Positions 8,981 through 16,110 of a stretch of 37,180 nucleotides of DNA are shown one piece after another. Source of the stretch: Candidatus Zambryskibacteria bacterium RIFCSPLOWO2_02_FULL_39_26 (lineage in GTDB: Bacteria > Patescibacteriota > Minisyncoccia > Phycocordibacterales > DATDWN01); the NCBI GenBank assembly GCA_001825395.1, contig MHWN01000008.1, positions 11,489 through 48,668 on the forward strand, written 5' to 3'. Position 1 is the stretch's first letter, and each line of letters starts with the position of its first letter. Under the pieces are notes generated by a model. The model saw nothing but the letters and a program-made list of their open reading frames with translations, was not told the DNA's origin and did no database searches. Made by a program: the position numbers and the translations under genes.

Positions 8981-10381
8981 ATGAAAAAAAATATAGTACA
9001 AGACGTCATACCTCCGAAGAAATCTATTCGTAATGTAATATTACCGAACAGAACAGCTGGTTTAGAACTGCAACCGGGGCAGGATTTGACTTATAAAAAT
9101 ACCAAACTACCAAAAATCAAAAAAGAAACTGTAAAAGAAGACGACTTTGTCCGTCCTGTGGTTATTGACGATAAACCTTCTAAAATAACAGAAACTCCGA
9201 CTTACCAGTATGACTATGATCAGCCGAAAAAGTCTGGCAAAAAAATATTGTACTTTTCCGTTTTGGTATTCTTTTTGGCGGCCGCTTTCGGCCTTTCGGC
9301 CTTTTTCAAAAGTGCCGAGATACGAGTTAGTCCCAAACAAGAAACTAAAACCGCGGACGAAATTTTTACTGCAAAAAAAGACGTTTCTGTTTCAGACTTG
9401 AGTTACCAAGTAGTTACTATTTCAAAAGATGTAGAGAAAACGGTTGAGGCTACGGGGGAAGAAGAGGTTTCAAAAAAAGCTCAAGGTAAAATTATCATAT
9501 ACAACAACTACAGTAGCCAATCGCAAAAATTGGTGGCAACCACCAGATTTGAAACGCCAGAGGGCATGGTCTTTAGATTGCCCAATGCGGTTACGGTGCC
9601 CGGCAGAGCGCTCAAAGACGGCAAGATGGTAGCGGGTAGCATTGAAGTTATTGTGGAAGCGGATAAGGCTGGTCCAAATTATAACGTTGGATTGAAGGAT
9701 TTCACTATTCCTGGATTCAAGGGAGACCCGCGATTTAACTCAATTTACGCTAGATCCAAAACAGAAATGACTGGCGGTTTTGTCGGTGTCCAAAAAGTCG
9801 TTTCCAAGGAACTTGTCCAAGCAACCGACAAAGATTTGGAGGCATCCTTAAAAAATTCCCTCTCTAAAGATATTATTGCTCAAATTCCAGCAAATTATAT
9901 TCTGTATCCAAATAGCATTTCCTATAGTTTAGAGCCGACTATTCAAGAAGATTCAGCGACAGAAAATTCCTTTTTCAAGCAGAACGCAATTTTGAGAAAA
10001 AAAGGGACGGCAAGTGCCGTTATATTTGATAAGGGGGCGTTGTCTCGGGCTATATTGGCCAAAATTTCTCCCGAAGTGACAGGTGAGGTTGTTAAAATCA
10101 ATAATCTTGAAACGTTGGATTTTAAATATGTTGGAGAAACTCAAGAACCTAGCAGTGATTCACTAGTAACTTTCAGCTTAAAAGGCAATGTAAACATTAT
10201 CTGGGGGTTTGATGAGAATAAACTAAAATCCGATCTTTTGGGTTTATCAAAAAAGGAGGCAAAGACGGTTATTGGCACATATGGAACAATAAAAGAAGCC
10301 TGGGTAGAAACCAAACCATTTTGGAACCAAACTATACCTGAAAATCCAGAAAAAGTTACCCTCACAAATACCAGCAGTTAG
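8981..10381 (+). CDS. Large membrane-anchored extracytoplasmic protein, conserved hypothetical
   Basis: 466-aa ORF with one TM (ILYFSVLVFFLAAAFGLSAFF) followed by a long beta-rich extracytoplasmic region. Confidence 0.7.
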   Translation: MKKNIVQDVIPPKKSIRNVILPNRTAGLELQPGQDLTYKNTKLPKIKKETVKEDDFVRPVVIDDKPSKITETPTYQYDYDQPKKSGKKILYFSVLVFFLAAAFGLSAFFKSAEIRVSPKQETKTADEIFTAKKDVSVSDLSYQVVTISKDVEKTVEATGEEEVSKKAQGKIIIYNNYSSQSQKLVATTRFETPEGMVFRLPNAVTVPGRALKDGKMVAGSIEVIVEADKAGPNYNVGLKDFTIPGFKGDPRFNSIYARSKTEMTGGFVGVQKVVSKELVQATDKDLEASLKNSLSKDIIAQIPANYILYPNSISYSLEPTIQEDSATENSFFKQNAILRKKGTASAVIFDKGALSRAILAKISPEVTGEVVKINNLETLDFKYVGETQEPSSDSLVTFSLKGNVNIIWGFDENKLKSDLLGLSKKEAKTVIGTYGTIKEAWVETKPFWNQTIPENPEKVTLTNTSS

Positions 10382-10386
10382 ACGGT

Positions 10387-10416
10387 TTGACGAAAGACTT
10401 TTATATCTGTTATGAT
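10387..10416 (+). promoter_or_regulatory. Sigma70-type promoter for infA
   Basis: TTGACG - 18 bp - TATGAT, followed by a CCGCT/AGCGG hairpin before the infA ATG. Confidence 0.6.
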
Positions 10417-10457
10417 ATTTTTGTTATAAGAGAGCCGCTGTTTTAGCGGTCAAAATA

Positions 10458-10679
10458 ATGCGAAATCAAAATGAAAAAGATGAATTAATAGAGGCTCAAG
10501 TTATAGAGGCCTTACCAAATACTTTTTTTAAGGCAAAAAGAGATGATAGTGGTCAAGAAATATTAACTTATCTTTCCGGAAAAATGAGATTGCATCGTAT
10601 TAGAGTATTAATTGGTGACAAAGTTTTGGTGGAAATAGATCCATATGGGGGCAAAGGGAGGATAGTCAAAAGAATATAA
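10458..10679 (+). CDS. infA: Translation initiation factor IF-1
   Basis: 73-aa OB-fold: IEAQVIEALPNTFFKAKRDD...LSGKMRLHRIRVLIGDKVLVEIDPYGGKGRIVKRI. Confidence 0.93.
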   Translation: MRNQNEKDELIEAQVIEALPNTFFKAKRDDSGQEILTYLSGKMRLHRIRVLIGDKVLVEIDPYGGKGRIVKRI

Positions 10680-10700
10680 GAAGTATTATGGCTTAAATAT

Positions 10701-10728
10701 TTGCTAATTTTTGCAAATAGTGTATATT
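10701..10728 (+). promoter_or_regulatory. Promoter upstream of rpmJ-rpsM-rpsK
   Basis: TTGCTA - 16 bp - TATATT; shares AAATAGTGTATATTA with the rpoA upstream region. Confidence 0.5.
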
Positions 10729-10771
10729 AGCTAATGCACTTTTTAAAGTGATAAAACCCCGTTAGAGACCG

Positions 10772-10888
10772 ATGAAAGTTAAATCTTCTGTAAAAAAAAT
10801 TTGTTCGCAATGCCAAATTGTCCGCAGAAAGGGCTATGTTTATGTTATTTGCAAGGCGAATGCGCGTCATAAACAAAGACAAGGTTAA
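10772..10888 (+). CDS. rpmJ: 50S ribosomal protein L36
   Basis: Hand translation [38 protein letters not shown]; Zn-type C/C/C/H pattern; too short for the ORF track. Confidence 0.95.
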   Translation: MKVKSSVKKICSQCQIVRRKGYVYVICKANARHKQRQG

Positions 10889-10898
10889 ATGAAAATTA

Positions 10899-11276
10899 AT
10901 GAGAATACTCGGAATAACATTACCGGAAAATAAACGCATAGAAATAGGGTTGACAGCCATTTATGGTGTTGGTCGGCCTTTGGCTCATACTATATTGGAC
11001 AAGGCCAAGGTGGCTTATGGCCTGAAGCCGAAAGACATCACTATCGCCGAGGAAAATGCCATCAGAAAAGTCATTGAAAGCTTTAAAATAGAGGGTGATT
11101 TAAAACGGGAAGTGTCCGGCAATATAAAAAGACTGAAGGATATTAAAACTTATCGCGGTAGCCGACATCAGAAAGGCCTACCGTCCAGAGGTCAGAGAAC
11201 CAAGACCAATGCCAGGACAAGACGTGGCGCTAGAAAAACAATGGGTACCGGTCGCAAGATAGCCGAGAAGAAATAA
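10899..11276 (+). CDS. rpsM: 30S ribosomal protein S13
   Basis: MRILGITLPENKRIEIGLTAIYGVGRPLAHTIL...YRGSRHQKGLPSRGQRTKTNARTRRG. Confidence 0.97.
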   Translation: MRILGITLPENKRIEIGLTAIYGVGRPLAHTILDKAKVAYGLKPKDITIAEENAIRKVIESFKIEGDLKREVSGNIKRLKDIKTYRGSRHQKGLPSRGQRTKTNARTRRGARKTMGTGRKIAEKK

Positions 11277-11286
11277 ATAAAAATTA

Positions 11287-11715
11287 ATGGGTAAAAAAAG
11301 AATCGTAAAAACAGAGGGAACAGTGGATGAGACAAAAAGTCCGATTGTTTCAAGTGTCTCAAAAAAGAAAGTGGAAGTGGGAAGGCTTTATGTGGAGTCA
11401 ACATACAACAATACAAAAATTATTCTAACTGATGCCAAAGGCAATGTTTTAGCCACTTCTTCAAGCGGTTCTATCGGTTTTAAGGGAGCCAAAAAAGGCA
11501 CTCCATTTGCCGCCGCTAAGGTTGGTGAAGTAGTGGGCGGTAAAGCTTCCACTATGGGTATGAAAGAAGTGGCTGTTATTGTCAAAGGAGTCGGCTCGGG
11601 CCGCGAGTCGGGAATACGCGGTTTTATATCAAAAGGCATAAACATTACTTCCATAAAGGATGTCACGCCCGTTCCGCACAATGGACCGAAACCAAAGAAG
11701 CCGCGTCGGGTTTAG
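11287..11715 (+). CDS. rpsK: 30S ribosomal protein S11
   Basis: YVESTYNNTKIILTDAKGNVLATSSSGSIGFKGAKKGTPFAA...DVTPVPHNGPKPKKPRRV. Confidence 0.97.
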   Translation: MGKKRIVKTEGTVDETKSPIVSSVSKKKVEVGRLYVESTYNNTKIILTDAKGNVLATSSSGSIGFKGAKKGTPFAAAKVGEVVGGKASTMGMKEVAVIVKGVGSGRESGIRGFISKGINITSIKDVTPVPHNGPKPKKPRRV

Positions 11716-11753
11716 TTTAGAAATTAGAAATTGAAAATTAGAAATTATTTTTT

Positions 11754-12362
11754 ATGATTATAGGACCAAAATACAAAATAGCAAGAAGACTGGGCGCGCC
11801 AATATTTGAGAAGACACAAACTCAAAAATACATTCTTCATTTGGAAAGAAAGGGTAAAAAGAAAGGATTTTCAAAACCGAAATCTGAATTTGGTATTCAA
11901 ATGAACGAAAAACAAAAAGCCAGATTTACTTACGCTCTTTCAGAAAGACAATTTTCAAATTATGTTAGAGAGGCCCTTTTAAAGAAAAAAGCTAACGTCC
12001 CCCAAACTATTTTTGAGTTTTTGGAGTCACGCTTGGACAACGTTGTCTGGAGAATCGGATTCTCCGGAACCCGGCTAGGAAGCCGCCAACTGGTCTCACA
12101 CGGCCATATTTCGGTAAATGGCAAGAGAGTAAATACTCCCGGAATGCGTTTGAAAATAGGGGATAGAATTGAAATAGCCGGTCGATCCATAGTAAAACCA
12201 ATCTTTATTGACTTGGATGAAAAATTAAAAAACACCAATGCGCCTTCCTGGATTAAATTTGACCCAGCAAAAAAGATGGCGGAAATACAAAATAAACCGC
12301 AATATTTAAAAAATGAAAATATGTTTGATTTGAATGCCGTTATCGAATTTTATAGCCGTTAG
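11754..12362 (+). CDS. rpsD: 30S ribosomal protein S4
   Basis: YKIARRLGAPIF...FLESRLDNVVWRIGFSGTRLGSRQLVSHGHISVNGKRVNTPGMRLKIGD. Confidence 0.97.
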   Translation: MIIGPKYKIARRLGAPIFEKTQTQKYILHLERKGKKKGFSKPKSEFGIQMNEKQKARFTYALSERQFSNYVREALLKKKANVPQTIFEFLESRLDNVVWRIGFSGTRLGSRQLVSHGHISVNGKRVNTPGMRLKIGDRIEIAGRSIVKPIFIDLDEKLKNTNAPSWIKFDPAKKMAEIQNKPQYLKNENMFDLNAVIEFYSR

Positions 12363-12393
12363 GATAGTAATTGGTAGCCAGCATTCAAGCTAC

Positions 12394-12422
12394 TTGCTAC
12401 TAATTGTTAAATAGTGTATATT
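12394..12422 (+). promoter_or_regulatory. Promoter upstream of rpoA
   Basis: TTGCTA - 17 bp - TATATT; shares a 15-mer with the rpmJ promoter region. Confidence 0.5.
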
Positions 12423-12468
12423 ATTATCCGCTTTAATTTTATAATTTTTAACTTTATAATTTATTTAT

Positions 12469-13422
12469 ATGTCTGATTATACAATCGTTTTACCATCAAA
12501 ACCCAGAATTGTTTCCGAGGCAGATTTTTCAGGTAGTTACGAAATTGATGGTCTTTATCCCGGTTACGGGCATACGCTTGGCAATTCACTCCGAAGAATT
12601 ATTCTCTCATCTTTGCCGGGGTCGGCAGTGACAAAAGTCAAAATAGCCGGCATTTCCCATGAGTTTTCGGTTATTCCGGGGATTAAAGAGGACGCCATTA
12701 CTATACTTCTGCACTTGAAGAAAATTAGATTTCAAGTGATAGGCGACGAGCCGCAAATCCTGACACTAAAAGTTAAAGGTGTTAAAGACGTTACAGCTAG
12801 CGATATAAAATTGCCGGCTGGAGTAGAAATATTGAATCCGGAACAGCTGATTGCCACTCTTACAGAAAAAAATGCTGAACTTGATATGGAAATAACTGTC
12901 CAGAAAGGTTTGGGTTTCGTTTCAAAAGAAGAACTTGAAAAAAATCGAATTGATATCGGGCAAATAACTCTTGATGCTATTTTCACTCCGATAAGACGAG
13001 TGAGTTATGAGGTTGACAACATGCGCGTCGGGGACAGAACGGATTTCAACCGCTTGAAGATATTCATTGAAACGGATGGCACTTTGACGCCAAAAGAAGC
13101 TCTGGAAAAGTCCATAGAAACAATGATAAACCAACTTAAAGCCATAATTGGCTTCAAAGAAGAAGAGGTCATTCTGCCTTCAAACAGTAAAGAGGAACCG
13201 GTTAAAAAAGCAATGGATGATGAAGATTTACTAAAAACTCGCATTGATACTCTAAATCTTTCGGCCAGAACTTCTAACGCTCTTTCAAACGCCAACATCC
13301 GCACTGTCGGAGGTTTAGCCAGAAAAAAGGAGAAAGATATATTGGAAATTGACGGATTGGGAGCCAAAGGTCTGGCAGAAATCAAAGAAGTTTTAGCAAC
13401 ATTCGGATTGACACTGAAATAA
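12469..13422 (+). CDS. rpoA: DNA-directed RNA polymerase subunit alpha
   Basis: YPGYGHTLGNSLRRIILSSLPGSAVT; C-terminal alpha-CTD LNLSARTSNALSNANIRTVGGLA. Confidence 0.97.
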   Translation: MSDYTIVLPSKPRIVSEADFSGSYEIDGLYPGYGHTLGNSLRRIILSSLPGSAVTKVKIAGISHEFSVIPGIKEDAITILLHLKKIRFQVIGDEPQILTLKVKGVKDVTASDIKLPAGVEILNPEQLIATLTEKNAELDMEITVQKGLGFVSKEELEKNRIDIGQITLDAIFTPIRRVSYEVDNMRVGDRTDFNRLKIFIETDGTLTPKEALEKSIETMINQLKAIIGFKEEEVILPSNSKEEPVKKAMDDEDLLKTRIDTLNLSARTSNALSNANIRTVGGLARKKEKDILEIDGLGAKGLAEIKEVLATFGLTLK

Positions 13423-13423
13423 A

Positions 13424-13771
13424 ATGAGACACAGTAGAGCCAAGAGAAAATTCGGTCGGATAAGAAAAGTCAGAACAGCGCTTTTGAAATCTCTCGCCTT
13501 ATCGTTGGTTTTGAATGAAAAGATAAAAACCACTGAAGCAAAGGCCAAAGAACTCCGACCTTTTGTAGAAAAACTCATTACTTCAAGCAGAGTCGGCGGT
13601 CTGGCCCAAAGAAGAAATTTGATTTCAAAAATCGGTATTTCAGGAGCGGAAAAAATAATAAAGGATTTGTCACCAAAATACGCAAAACGTAGTGGGGGAT
13701 TCACTCGAATCACTAAATTGCCGCAGAGACTATCAGATGGCAGTCCTATGGCCGTGATTGAGTTCGTTTAA
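13424..13771 (+). CDS. rplQ: 50S ribosomal protein L17
   Basis: MRHSRAKRKFGRIRKVRTALLKSLALSLVLNEKIKTTEAKAKELRPFVEKLIT. Confidence 0.97.
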   Translation: MRHSRAKRKFGRIRKVRTALLKSLALSLVLNEKIKTTEAKAKELRPFVEKLITSSRVGGLAQRRNLISKIGISGAEKIIKDLSPKYAKRSGGFTRITKLPQRLSDGSPMAVIEFV

Positions 13772-13790
13772 CTTTATAAACTTTTAACTC

Positions 13791-14138
13791 ATGACAAAAC
13801 ACGTAATTGACGCCCAAAACAAGAAAATTGGCAGAGTGGCTACAGAAGCGGCAGTTTTACTTATGGGTAAAAACTTATTAACGTTCGCAAGAAATACTGT
13901 TCCGGATGTAAAAGTGGAAATAAAAAACACCTCAAAAGCTCTGATAGACGAGAAAAAGAAATTACAAAAAACTTATAGCAGATATTCCGGTTACCCGGGA
14001 GGATTAAAGAAACTTACAATGGCGGAAATTATCGCCAAAAAAGGTTACGGTCAGCTTTTTAGGGAAGCCGTTTCGGGCATGCTTCCTAAAAACAAATTAC
14101 GACAAAAAATGATGAACAATCTTATAGTCAATGAATAA
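13791..14138 (+). CDS. rplM: 50S ribosomal protein L13
   Basis: HVIDAQNKKIGRVATEAAVLLMGKN...YSRYSGYPGGLKKLTMAEI...VSGMLPKNKLRQKMMNNL. Confidence 0.95.
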   Translation: MTKHVIDAQNKKIGRVATEAAVLLMGKNLLTFARNTVPDVKVEIKNTSKALIDEKKKLQKTYSRYSGYPGGLKKLTMAEIIAKKGYGQLFREAVSGMLPKNKLRQKMMNNLIVNE

Positions 14139-14140
14139 TT

Positions 14141-14539
14141 ATGGATAAAATAACTGAAAAATACATTGAAGCGGTTGGACGGAGAAAAACTTCTGTAGCT
14201 AGAGTACGCCTAACTCCAAGTCCCAAAACTACTTTTTCTATAAATAACAAAGAGCTTGAAAGCTATTTCACAACACAAGAGTTGCAAACCATCGCCAAAC
14301 AACCTTTCGCTGAAATTCCTCTAAAATTTAAAGTCTCAGCAAGAATATCGGGTGGGGGGATACATTCCCAAGCAGAGGCACTTAGACATGGCGTAGCCAG
14401 AGCATTGATTGGACACAAAGGAGAATTGCGAAAAACTTTGAAAAAAGCGGGATACCTCAAGCGTGATTCTCGGGCAAAAGAGCGTCGTAAATTCGGTTTG
14501 AAGAAGGCAAGGAAAGCTCCAAAGTGGTCCAAACGATAA
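14141..14539 (+). CDS. rpsI: 30S ribosomal protein S9
   Basis: YIEAVGRRKTSVARVRL...ISGGGIHSQAEALRHGVARALI...RDSRAKERRKFGLKKARKAPKWSKR. Confidence 0.97.
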   Translation: MDKITEKYIEAVGRRKTSVARVRLTPSPKTTFSINNKELESYFTTQELQTIAKQPFAEIPLKFKVSARISGGGIHSQAEALRHGVARALIGHKGELRKTLKKAGYLKRDSRAKERRKFGLKKARKAPKWSKR

Positions 14540-14644
14540 AATAATGAGACTTGGACACCCCGTTTCCAAGTGTATTTTGTAAAGAAAAACCGCCATATGT
14601 GTGTGCACATTATCTTGTCCGTTTGAATTAGTAATTTTTCATGT

Positions 14645-14650
14645 TATAAT
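14645..14650 (+). promoter_or_regulatory. -10 box of grpE (TATAAT), close to the start codon
   Basis: TTGAAT-N16-TATAAT; ATG lies 9 nt after the box end, so the transcript would be nearly leaderless. Confidence 0.45.
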
Positions 14651-14658
14651 GTGCAAAT

Positions 14659-15246
14659 ATGACTGACAAAGATGAACAAAAAGATACAGAGCTTGAAGTA
14701 AATACCGACCCAGGGGACGACATAGTCCTTGAAGATAACACCGAGGTAACTGGAGCTGACTACAAGGTCAAGGTAGACAAACTCAAAGCTAAAATCAAGG
14801 AGCTGGAGAAGAAAAACCACGAGCTTTTGGATGGTTGGCAGAGGGATAAGGCCGATTTTATCAATACCAGAAAACGGGACGATGAAGCTAAAAAACAGTT
14901 TTTGAAATTCTCAAAAGCCGAAATTATCAGTGAGCTTATTCCTGTTCTTGATTCATTTGACGGAGCTTTTAAAAACAAAGAAGCTTGGGGGAAAGTGGAT
15001 AAAAACTGGCGGATGGGAGTGGAATTTATTCACACCCAGCTTTCAAATATTTTGAGTCAACACGATCTGAAAGTCATAAATCCCATAGGGTTACCCTATA
15101 TATCGTCGCGAGATGAGGCGATAGAAAATATAAAAGTTGACAACGAAGCAGATGAGGGTAAAATACTGGAGGTAGTGCAGGTGGGGTATGAATTAAACGG
15201 TAAGGAAATACGCCCACCGAAGGTTAAGGTTGGTCATTACGAATAA
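14659..15246 (+). CDS. grpE: Nucleotide exchange factor GrpE
   Basis: ELLDGWQRDKADFINTRKRDDEAKKQF...LIPVLDSFDGAF...GVEFIHTQLSNILSQHDLKVI...VVQVGYELNGKEIRPPKVKV. Confidence 0.92.
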   Translation: MTDKDEQKDTELEVNTDPGDDIVLEDNTEVTGADYKVKVDKLKAKIKELEKKNHELLDGWQRDKADFINTRKRDDEAKKQFLKFSKAEIISELIPVLDSFDGAFKNKEAWGKVDKNWRMGVEFIHTQLSNILSQHDLKVINPIGLPYISSRDEAIENIKVDNEADEGKILEVVQVGYELNGKEIRPPKVKVGHYE

Positions 15247-15330
15247 TCACCCACCAATCACACGAAATATACACGAATCTTACGAATAAATGCATCATTC
15301 GTTATGATTCGTGGGGATTCATTCGTGGGT
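15238..15330. repeat. TACGAAT/ATTCGTG inverted cluster (locus C) downstream of grpE
   Basis: TACGAAT 15238 and 15281, CACGAAT 15272, then ATTCGTT 15297, ATTCGTG 15307 and 15321; flanked by CCCAC / GTGGGT. Confidence 0.85.
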
Positions 15331-15336
15331 AATAAT

Positions 15337-15636
15337 ATGCAAATAATAGAATCAAATAGTAAAATTGTTGAAAAAGTACTTAGAGATAAAGAAGGACGAC
15401 TTGTTCGTGCTAGTTTTCAGATTTATGAAGTGGCGGGACGAGTCAAGGCGAGACTTATTTATTTTACATATATTGAAACTCTAAAAGGAGCTGTTTTAAG
15501 TCTATCTAGTCTCATAAAACCTAAAATTGTCCGACTTGGAAGCCAGGCTTCCAAGTTGAGATTTGTGTCTCCATATTTTACAACTGACACACTAACTTTT
15601 AGTGGCTCTAAACCCAGAGCACCAACTTTTAGATAA
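15337..15636 (+). CDS. Hypothetical protein between grpE and dnaK
   Basis: ATG at 15337 in the 15304-15636 ORF; MQIIESNSKIVEKVLRDKEGRLVRASFQIYEVAGRVKARLIYF. Confidence 0.5.
   Translation: MQIIESNSKIVEKVLRDKEGRLVRASFQIYEVAGRVKARLIYFTYIETLKGAVLSLSSLIKPKIVRLGSQASKLRFVSPYFTTDTLTFSGSKPRAPTFR
15534..15556. repeat. Palindromic element copy 1 (ACTTGGAAGCC A GGCTTCCAAGT)
   Basis: Perfect 11-bp arms, 1-bp centre; 21/23 identical to the copy in aspS. Confidence 0.8.
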
Positions 15637-15642
15637 GAGAAA

Positions 15643-15672
15643 CCCGGTAGTAGAGCAAAGCTCACTACCGGG
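15643..15672 (-). terminator. Intrinsic terminator of the minus-strand small gene at 15713-15913
   Basis: CCCGGTAGT-a-GAGC / GCTC-ACTACCGGG; minus strand continues TTTCTCTT. Confidence 0.75.
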
Positions 15673-15712
15673 CGTATCGCCGAGTGCTTTTATTGGCAGG
15701 TTCTCGGTGGTG

Positions 15713-15913
15713 TTACTTGAGCGGTTTTTCGTAGAAGATGGCGACGACCTTGATGACGGAAAGATGGCCATCGGGTCCTTGCATGGTGTGCCCTGTTCCA
15801 GCAGTCAGCAGTCTTGAGATGATGTGAATGTTTGGGTTTGTTTTCAGCCACTCATTCACCTCACTCTCGACATAATCCGTATTGATGTTAGAAAACAACT
15901 TGATCTGCTCCAT
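15713..15913 (-). CDS. Small protein, possibly Cse60-like
   Basis: Start MEQIKLFSNINTDYVESEVNEWLKTNPNIHIISRLL; own promoter (TTGACA-N18-TACTAT) and terminator. Family assignment is from memory only. Confidence 0.6.
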   Translation of the reverse strand: MEQIKLFSNINTDYVESEVNEWLKTNPNIHIISRLLTAGTGHTMQGPDGHLSVIKVVAIFYEKPLK

Positions 15914-15929
15914 GGTGCCTCTAAATACT

Positions 15930-15959
15930 ATAGTAATATATAAGCAAGATTTTGTCAAA
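15930..15959 (-). promoter_or_regulatory. Sigma70 promoter for the 15713-15913 gene
   Basis: Minus strand TTGACA - 18 bp - TACTAT. Confidence 0.65.
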
Positions 15960-15990
15960 TTAAATTTACTAAATAACCACACGCTTTCAT

Positions 15991-16093
15991 AATTTGGGTG
16001 AAATCCGACGTTGAGAGTTTGAAAAGGAGAGGAGCCTTACATGTCGTAAGGTGACGAAGATTTTCAAACACGACACGAGGAGTTCGCCAAATT
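15991..16093 (+). promoter_or_regulatory. Structured 5' leader of dnaK
   Basis: Nested complementary pairs AATTTGG/CCAAATT, GTTTGAAAA/TTTTCAAAC, CCTTAC-atgtc-GTAAGG. Confidence 0.5.
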
Positions 16094-16110
16094 TGGAAGC
16101 CCTAAACAAC

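Noticed and set aside
10435-10449. CCGCT/AGCGG hairpin just upstream of infA as a riboswitch
   Set aside because: Short, loop-poor hairpin with no U-tract; too little structure to claim regulation.
13005-13385. 126-aa minus ORF, and other antisense ORFs within the ribosomal operon
   Set aside because: Opposite strand of rpoA and other confirmed genes; Ser-rich shadow translations.
16051-16110. GTG start and 20-aa extension of DnaK
   Set aside because: DnaK begins [14 protein letters not shown] at 16111; the extension lies in the structured leader.
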